DNA of 64,000 bases from VGJW01 sp035286125. GTDB taxonomy: Bacteria > Cyanobacteriota > Sericytochromatia > S15B-MN24 > VGJW01. Within the stretch, counting starts at the first letter, position 1. Every line of letters starts with the position of its first letter. The position numbers were made by a program, and so were the translations under genes. The stretch covers positions 1-64,000 of the forward strand of contig JAYKIS010000053.1 in assembly GCA_035286125.1 (NCBI GenBank), read 5' to 3'. Positions 58,523 through 64,000 of this stretch are shown here, piece by piece. A model generated the notes under the pieces. That model was not told the DNA's origin. It worked only from the letters and a program-made list of their open reading frames with translations, and made no database searches.

Positions 58523-60502
58523 ATGTCCTCGCCATCGGCCAACCTCGACCTCCGGGGCACGCGGCCCATGGCGCGAACCCTCTGGATAGATGCAGAGACC
58601 GGCCCGGTGGATCCCGACTGGGGCGCCGACCTGCCGATCCGGCGCTATGCCGGGCTGCAGGGCCTGCTGGGCGCGATGGCCACAGGCGGCATTCTCGTGG
58701 TTCCGGCCGCGATGATGGCCACGGCCGATGTTCGTGCCCGGCTGGAACGGCATGTCTCTGGCGGGGGGCTGCTCATCGGCAGCGGGCCCACGCCCGCTCC
58801 ACCGCCCGGGTTACTGCCCGAGCGCGCCTTCTGGGGCTGGTTGCCGGACGGGATCGGACCAGCCCAGTGGCGCATCGTGCTGCGGTCGGCGTTGGCGCAG
58901 GACCAGCTGCAGCAGGAACGGACGTCGGCCCTGGACGCCCGCGAACGCTTCGGGTCCCAACTCGAGGAAGTCCACCGCATCGGCATCGCCCTGACAACGG
59001 AAAGGGACCCCGAGGCCCTGCTGGCCCTGATCCTGCGCAAGTGCCGCGAAGTGACGACGGCCGACGCGGGCTCCCTCTACCTTGTCGAACCGGACGGCGA
59101 AGGTGGCCGCCGGCTGCGCTTCAAGCTGTCGCAGAACGACTCCATGACCGTCGACTACGAGGAGTTCACGGTCCCCATCGGCAAGGGCTCCATCGCGGGT
59201 AACGTGGCCCTGACGGGCTCCCACCTTGTCATCGAGGACGTGGCGCACCTGCCCCCGGGGTCCGACTATGCCTTCGACGGGGCCTGGGACCTGAAGACCG
59301 GGTATACGACCCGCTCGATGCTGGTCGTGCCCATGCGCGACCGCGGCGGGGCGATCGTGGGGGTGGTCCAGCTCATCAACCGCAAGCGTCATGCCGAGGC
59401 CGTCCTCGCCAGCCCCGAGCACGTGAAGCGCTTCGTATGCGCCTTCGACGAAGGCAGCGTGACCTTCGCCTCCTCGTTGGCCTCGCAGGCCGGTGTCGCC
59501 CTCGAGAACGCGCGATTGGTCCGCAATATCGAGGAACTGTTCGAGGGTTTCGTGCAGGCCTCGGTCACGGCGATCGAGTCCCGCGACCCGACAACTTCCG
59601 GCCACAGCGCCCGGGTCGCAACCCTGACTGTCAACCTCGCCCGCACGATCGACGCCACCCCCGGTGGCCCGTGGGGACCGGCCAGGTTCTCGCTGATCCA
59701 GCTTCGTGAACTGCGCTACGCCTCGCTCCTGCACGACTTCGGCAAGGTCGGCGTCCGCGAGGAGGTCCTCGTCAAGGCCAAGAAGCTCTACCCGTGGCAT
59801 CTGGACCAGGTGCGCGAACGCCTCGCCGCGATGCGCCAGGCCACGCGACTGCGGGACGCGCGGACCCGCCTCGCCATCGTTTTGGACCAAGGGGTCGATG
59901 CCTATGCGCAGTGCTGTGAGACGCTTGATCGCGAGGCCGCAGAGACCGAGGCCGAGATCGACCGCTGGCTCGCGCTGATCCTCGCGGCCAACGAGCCCAC
60001 GGTTCTGGAAGACGGCAACTTCGACCTCCTCCAGGGCCTCGGGAGCCAGACCTGGATCGATGGCGACGGCCTGGCGCGCCCTGTCCTCGAACCCGGCGAG
60101 GTACGCCTGCTCTCCATCCGGCGTGGCAGCCTCGACGCCGAGGAACGGCAGGAAATCGAGCGCCATGTGGTCCACACCCAGCGCTTCCTTGCCCAGATCC
60201 CCTGGACGCCGGATCTGTCGGGCATCCCGCTCATTGCCGGCGCCCACCACGAACGCATGAATGGCTCGGGCTACCCGCTGGGACTCAGCGGCGAGACCAT
60301 TCCGGTCCAATCCCGGATGATGGCCATCGCGGACATCCATGATGCCCTGACGGCTGCCGACAGGCCCTACAAGAAGGCCGTGCCCCTCGACAAGGCCCTG
60401 GACATCCTCCACGACGAGGCGAGGCGAGGCCATCTGGACCAGAGCCTGCTCGACATCTTCGTGGCGGCCCGCGTCTGGGCCATGCCCGATCCCCAGATTT
60501 AA
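58523..60502 (+). CDS. GAF-HD-GYP signalling protein
   Basis: A 659-residue cytoplasmic protein. The N-terminal 120 residues are an unassigned receiver-like fold (RTLWIDAETGPVD). A linker coiled coil leads to a GAF domain (about 155-345: VHRIGIALTTERDPEALLALI, ADAGSLYLVE, GYTTRSMLVVPMRD). The HD-GYP domain follows (TSGHSARVA, LLHDFGKVGV with the HD pair, HHERMNGSGYP with the GYP motif, ADIHDALTAADRPYK). HD-GYP enzymes hydrolyse cyclic di-GMP. An insert of about 110 residues separates HDFGK from the GYP motif. It probably links an input signal to c-di-GMP and hence to motility. Confidence 0.93.
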   Translation: MSSPSANLDLRGTRPMARTLWIDAETGPVDPDWGADLPIRRYAGLQGLLGAMATGGILVVPAAMMATADVRARLERHVSGGGLLIGSGPTPAPPPGLLPERAFWGWLPDGIGPAQWRIVLRSALAQDQLQQERTSALDARERFGSQLEEVHRIGIALTTERDPEALLALILRKCREVTTADAGSLYLVEPDGEGGRRLRFKLSQNDSMTVDYEEFTVPIGKGSIAGNVALTGSHLVIEDVAHLPPGSDYAFDGAWDLKTGYTTRSMLVVPMRDRGGAIVGVVQLINRKRHAEAVLASPEHVKRFVCAFDEGSVTFASSLASQAGVALENARLVRNIEELFEGFVQASVTAIESRDPTTSGHSARVATLTVNLARTIDATPGGPWGPARFSLIQLRELRYASLLHDFGKVGVREEVLVKAKKLYPWHLDQVRERLAAMRQATRLRDARTRLAIVLDQGVDAYAQCCETLDREAAETEAEIDRWLALILAANEPTVLEDGNFDLLQGLGSQTWIDGDGLARPVLEPGEVRLLSIRRGSLDAEERQEIERHVVHTQRFLAQIPWTPDLSGIPLIAGAHHERMNGSGYPLGLSGETIPVQSRMMAIADIHDALTAADRPYKKAVPLDKALDILHDEARRGHLDQSLLDIFVAARVWAMPDPQI

Positions 60503-60568
60503 CCGAAGATTCAAGGGGGCTTGGCCCCGATCGGGAAAGCGCGGGCCTGCCCCTCAGGACAATCCGGC

Positions 60569-61762
60569 ATGCCCCCCGTGATTCGCCCTGCCGGTACACC
60601 TCCGCGGCCCGCTGCCGGCCGCCCCTCGGCCGCACGCGCCACAGCGTCTGCCCAAGGCGTCGCAACGCCCGTGTTGCGTGCTGCCGATGCACCGAAGGCC
60701 TCGGACTGGCCCGATGCGAACGACGTCGGCGACAAGCTGCGTGATTTCGGCCAGAAGGCTATCCACCTGCTGCGTTGGCCTACGGGCGCGCCCGTGAAGG
60801 GCACGGCGGATCGTCGCATCCTCGAGGATCCCCCGGCAGCCAACGAATGGACCAAGCGAGCCATGGATGCCGCGGCCGCCGCGCTGGCCACCGACACGCC
60901 GCGGGCCGAAACGGCCCTCGCACGGCTGCCGGAAGCGGACCGCAACCGTTACCGTGCCGTCCTGAAGGCGCTGGATCCGTGGGCTGGCCGTTCGCTCCAG
61001 CTTATGCTGCTCAGGGGCGATCTCCCCGGCGCACCGGCCCTGCGGGGTGGCCAGACGACCCTGGGCCTGCTCCACGCTGCCCTCGGGCAACCGCTCGTAC
61101 CCGGCCTCGATCGCCGCCAATTCCTGAACGAGGTCGTGGTCGAGCTGGAACAACCCATCCGGGTCGAGCAACGCGAAAAGGGCACTTGTGTCGCGACCAC
61201 CGCCCAGATCCTGCTGATGCGCCAACACCCGGCGGAGTTCGTCCGCCTTGCACTGGGCCTGGCGACACCTGCCGGCAAGGTCTTACTGGCAGGTGGGCGC
61301 ACCGCCGCACGCGAACCGGACTGGCAAGCCACGAACGACGGCCTGCGCACCACGGTGGCGCGGCTGGTCCAGCCCGCCTTCATGGAGGTCGCCTCCCCCC
61401 TGGGTTACGACAACACCCGGGACAAGGCCCTCCTGGGTCCGCTCCCCCTTCCGGGCGGCCTGACCTCGTGGGCGAGCGCCAGCCTGAATGCGCAGCTGCA
61501 AGGCGAGCCTTGGCGATCACGTATGGCCACGCGATGGAACCGCGAGGAGTTGGTCGACGAGGTGAAGCGGTTGATCCGTCAGGGCCAGGGCCCCGTGCCC
61601 GCCAGTGTGGTGTGGGAAAGCGGGGGTGGTCACCAGATCCAGATCGAGGCCATCGCCGATGGCGGCGTGACTTACCTCAACCCCTGGGGCCAGCGCGAGC
61701 AGATGAGCGAATCGGCCTTCCGCACCGACATGCTGGCCATCGAGCATCCCCGCAGCCGCTAG
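60569..61762 (+). CDS. Papain-like cysteine protease homologue, copy B
   Basis: A 397-residue paralogue of the protein at 3890-5215. The catalytic pattern is complete: Gln201 five residues before Cys207 (QREKGTC), His355 in GGHQIQIE, and Asn371 in NPWGQ. The N-terminal 50 residues are Pro/Ala/Arg-rich, without a signal peptide. It lacks the Asp-rich insert of copy A. The gene lies 66 bp after the HD-GYP gene on the same strand; start at ATG 60569 with AGGA upstream, TTG at 60521 being an alternative. No export signal is seen, so it may act inside the cell or leave by a non-Sec route. Confidence 0.7.
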   Translation: MPPVIRPAGTPPRPAAGRPSAARATASAQGVATPVLRAADAPKASDWPDANDVGDKLRDFGQKAIHLLRWPTGAPVKGTADRRILEDPPAANEWTKRAMDAAAAALATDTPRAETALARLPEADRNRYRAVLKALDPWAGRSLQLMLLRGDLPGAPALRGGQTTLGLLHAALGQPLVPGLDRRQFLNEVVVELEQPIRVEQREKGTCVATTAQILLMRQHPAEFVRLALGLATPAGKVLLAGGRTAAREPDWQATNDGLRTTVARLVQPAFMEVASPLGYDNTRDKALLGPLPLPGGLTSWASASLNAQLQGEPWRSRMATRWNREELVDEVKRLIRQGQGPVPASVVWESGGGHQIQIEAIADGGVTYLNPWGQREQMSESAFRTDMLAIEHPRSR

Positions 61763-61777
61763 CACCCGCTGACGGGT

Positions 61778-61783
61778 TATGAT
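61778..61783 (+). promoter_or_regulatory. Predicted -10 element of a leaderless promoter (TATGAT) for the mannosidase gene
   Basis: TATGAT is followed by GCGGGC and the ATG at 61790. No Shine-Dalgarno is present. It lies 15 bp after the stop of the preceding gene, so the transcript would start inside the gap. Confidence 0.55.
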
Positions 61784-61789
61784 GCGGGC

Positions 61790-64000
61790 ATGGCAGACGT
61801 CGTCGTCGTCCCGCATACCCACTGGGACCGTGAGTGGTACCGGACCTTCCAGGGCTATCGCCTGAGGCTGGTCGACGCAGTGCACCGCGTCCTCGACCTG
61901 CTCGAGTCGGGCCAGTTGCCCCACTTCCTGCTGGACGGCCAGACCGTCCTGCTGGATGACCACCTCGAGATCCATCCTGAGGACGAGGCTCGGCTGCGGG
62001 CCCAGATCGTGGCCGGCCGCCTGACGATCGGCCCGTGGTACATCCTGCCGGATGAGTTCCTCGTCTCGGGCGAGGCCCTTGTCCGCAACCTGATGTTCGG
62101 TCGTGCCCGGATGCGGCAATTCGGTGCCCAGGGAACCGGGGTCGGCTACCTGCCCGACCAGTTCGGACACCCCGCGCAGTTGCCGCTCGTCCTCCGCGGC
62201 TTCGGGATGGACAGGGCCCTGATGTGGCGGGGGGTCGACCCACCGGATGACCACTTCTGGTGGCGGGACCTGTCCGGGGAGGGCATGGCCTCGATGTTCC
62301 TGCCCACGGGCTATTGCAATGTGCACCTGTGGTCCGACAGCCCTGCCGCAGTCCTCGCCGAGGCCCATGACAAGTTCCTTGCCGCGCAGTCCCGGCTGGA
62401 TCGCCCCCTCTTGCTGCTGTCGGGCTGCGACCACCTTGCGCCTTCGGGCGCCCTGCCGGCCCGCGTGGCTTCCGTCGGGGCCCGACTGGGCTTGCTCGAG
62501 GAAGCACTGCCCCCGCCCGGACGCGGCGAACTGCCTGTGGTCCACGGCGAGTTGCGGCATCAGGGCAGGGCCTACCTGTTGCCCGATGTGGCCAGCACCC
62601 GGACCTACCTGAAGCAGGCGAATGCAGCCCTCGAGGACCAGTGGGAGCGGACGGTCGAACCCCTCCTGGCCCTCACGGCGCGCGGAGGCCACGCCCTCGC
62701 CCCCGGCTTCTGGGCCGAGGGCTGGGAGCTCATCCTCAAGAATCATCCCCACGACAGCATTTGCGGTTGCTCCGTCGATGCCGTGCATCGCGAGATGGAA
62801 GCCCGGACGAGCCAGGCTCGCGGTCTGGGCGAGGAGCTGACGTCACGGGTCCTTCGGACCTTCGCACCTGCCGAGGCTGCACCGGGCTTGATGGTCCATG
62901 ACCCCGCCGGAGCACCCGAGGCCGGCTGGCATCGGCTCGAGGTCCTGTGGCCGTCGGCGATCGCAGACGCGCCCGAGACCCTCCACCTCGAAGGGGTACC
63001 GACACTGCCGCTCTCGCGGTCGGCCGACCGACACTTCATCTGCGACATCGATGTCCATCCCGACACCGTCGATGTCACGCGCTTCGCCCTCATGGCGCAC
63101 CTGCCGGCCCTGCCCATCGGCCAGCCGGTCCATCTCCGGGCAGCCGCCGGGCCATCGCCGCTGCCTTCCCCCACCCCAGACCTGGAAACATGGGCCGAAG
63201 GCGTCGACAACGGCCTGTTGCGGATCTGGGTAGCCGAAGGAACATGCAGGGTCCGCCACCATGGGTTGAATCTCGAGGTCGCCGACCTGATCCGATTCGT
63301 GGACGGTGGCGATGCCGGCGATACCTACACCTACTCGCCGCCGGAGCATGATCGCCTCGTCCAGGCCACGATGATCGATTACGAGGTCACGTCGATCTGC
63401 GCGGCCGAGGCCGAGATCCGGCTCGTTCATCGCATCCGCATCCCCGTGGGCGTGACGCCCGACAGGCTGGGCCGGACCGTCGCGGCCATCCAGACCGACC
63501 TGACGACGACGGTGAGGGTCACGGCGGGCGAGGATACGCTTCGGCTCGAGACCTTCTGGGAGAACCTGAGCCATGACCACCGCCTGAGAATGATCGTCGA
63601 CACCGGCGTGGATCGTGCGGAGGCCTGGTGGTCCGAAACAGCCTTCGGGGCCGTCCCTCGGATGCCCGGCAAGGGATTGGGCGCGTTGCCCGTGCCCCCC
63701 CTGGCGGAGGCCGTGCCGCCCACCTTCCCGCACCTCGGCTGGGTTGCCGTCGAAGCGCGGGAGGCCGGTGCGCAGGTCATCGCCCGCGGCCTCGCCGAAG
63801 CCGAGATCGTCGAGGGCGGGCGCTCCGTCGCGCTCACGATGATGCGGGCCGTGGGCTGGTTGTCGCGGGACGATCTGCGGACGCGTGGCGGCGGAGCGGG
63901 ACCGGCCTTCCAGACGCCCGAGGCACAGTGCGAGGGGCCGGCAAGCGTTCGCATCGCCGTGCGCTGGCAGGGCAAGGCTCCGGGCGACATGGCGTGGTGG
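61790..64000 (+). CDS. Alpha-mannosidase, glycoside hydrolase family 38 (partial, runs off the window)
   Basis: 737 codons remain open to the end of the window, so the C-terminus is missing. The N-terminus has VVPHTHWDREWY, with His9, His11 and Asp13 in the zinc-binding HTHWD motif. The nucleophile Asp123 is in GYLPDQFGHPAQLP. NHPHDSICGCSVDAVH is the third metal-site block, and the C-terminal beta-sandwich domain begins at about residue 370. It hydrolyses alpha-mannosides or related sugars from glycans. No signal peptide is seen, so it is probably cytoplasmic. Confidence 0.93.
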   Translation, partial: MADVVVVPHTHWDREWYRTFQGYRLRLVDAVHRVLDLLESGQLPHFLLDGQTVLLDDHLEIHPEDEARLRAQIVAGRLTIGPWYILPDEFLVSGEALVRNLMFGRARMRQFGAQGTGVGYLPDQFGHPAQLPLVLRGFGMDRALMWRGVDPPDDHFWWRDLSGEGMASMFLPTGYCNVHLWSDSPAAVLAEAHDKFLAAQSRLDRPLLLLSGCDHLAPSGALPARVASVGARLGLLEEALPPPGRGELPVVHGELRHQGRAYLLPDVASTRTYLKQANAALEDQWERTVEPLLALTARGGHALAPGFWAEGWELILKNHPHDSICGCSVDAVHREMEARTSQARGLGEELTSRVLRTFAPAEAAPGLMVHDPAGAPEAGWHRLEVLWPSAIADAPETLHLEGVPTLPLSRSADRHFICDIDVHPDTVDVTRFALMAHLPALPIGQPVHLRAAAGPSPLPSPTPDLETWAEGVDNGLLRIWVAEGTCRVRHHGLNLEVADLIRFVDGGDAGDTYTYSPPEHDRLVQATMIDYEVTSICAAEAEIRLVHRIRIPVGVTPDRLGRTVAAIQTDLTTTVRVTAGEDTLRLETFWENLSHDHRLRMIVDTGVDRAEAWWSETAFGAVPRMPGKGLGALPVPPLAEAVPPTFPHLGWVAVEAREAGAQVIARGLAEAEIVEGGRSVALTMMRAVGWLSRDDLRTRGGGAGPAFQTPEAQCEGPASVRIAVRWQGKAPGDMAWW

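Noticed and set aside
1..64000. CRISPR array, insertion sequence, prophage or integrase
   Set aside because: No regularly spaced direct repeats, transposase, integrase or phage structural genes were seen. Paralogue pairs are explained by gene duplication.

Overview
This window is GC-rich, densely coded DNA from a motile bacterium with two membranes. P-ring (FlgI) and L-ring (FlgH) genes, a PilQ secretin, an OmpH/Skp-like chaperone, several lipoproteins and a predicted outer-membrane protein all imply an outer membrane. There is no rRNA gene, so taxonomy is open. The lipid-A-disaccharide-synthase-related protein, the NHL-repeat, subtilase and SUMF1 lipoproteins and the mixed T4P/Flp gene content would fit an uncultured lineage such as the non-photosynthetic relatives of Cyanobacteria (Sericytochromatia-like). 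The pil gene order resembles Myxococcus. Both are guesses. No phage, transposon or CRISPR array was seen.

Layout. 1-1000: tRNA-Arg, tRNA-His, tRNA-Arg and an HD-domain protein. 960-12100 (mostly minus): LpxB-like glycosyltransferase, formate-THF ligase, a papain-like protein, an NHL-repeat lipoprotein, an alpha/beta hydrolase (plus), a subtilase lipoprotein, a SUMF1-like lipoprotein, a dihaem cytochrome c-rhodanese fusion and an RsbW-like ATPase. 12200-18400: aroC-aroQ, clpB (minus) and a PucR-type regulator. 18400-30500 (minus): a compact flagellar basal-body cluster read FliK-like, small ORF, flgF, flgG, flgA, flgH, flgI, flgJ, fliA, flgB, terminator, flgC, fliE, fliF, flhA. 30700-40500 (plus): a type IV pilus cluster pilA, ABC ATPase, ABC permease, TPR-like protein, pilD, pilM, pilN, pilO, pilP, pilQ, then a TlpA-like thioredoxin and a putative outer-membrane protein. 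40500-48900: DinG-type helicase, HtrA protease, SRP RNA, two Crp/Fnr regulators around a lipoprotein, OmpH, a CoA-pyrophosphatase-like Nudix protein and serS. 49000-52000: pilT followed by a lipoprotein, two Flp-type small pilins and an 80-residue protein. 52000-64000: def, aldo/keto reductase, two tandem copies of an unrecognised secreted family, a FabK-like flavoprotein with a degenerate acyl-adenylating protein, a GAF-HD-GYP protein, a second papain-like protein, and a GH38 alpha-mannosidase cut by the window end.

How the parts fit. The window is dominated by surface machinery: rod, rings, MS ring and export gate of a flagellum with its own sigma-28, and the alignment subcomplex, secretin, prepilin peptidase and retraction motor of type IV pili. 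The pilus extension ATPase, the platform protein and most of the flagellar export apparatus (fliG, flhB, fliPQR, fliHI) are not here.

Main points for a second look: (1) FliF carries a C-terminal FliG-like domain and no fliG is nearby. (2) Two paralogues at opposite ends carry a complete papain-type signature (Gln-x5-Cys, His, Asn-Pro-Trp-Gly). (3) A tandem secreted family begins APDLWPDYRL after the signal peptide. (4) Five genes without a Shine-Dalgarno have TANNNT exactly 6 nt before ATG, suggesting leaderless transcription. (5) Flp-type pilins sit beside pilT. (6) An ABC transporter is embedded in the pil operon as in Myxococcus.
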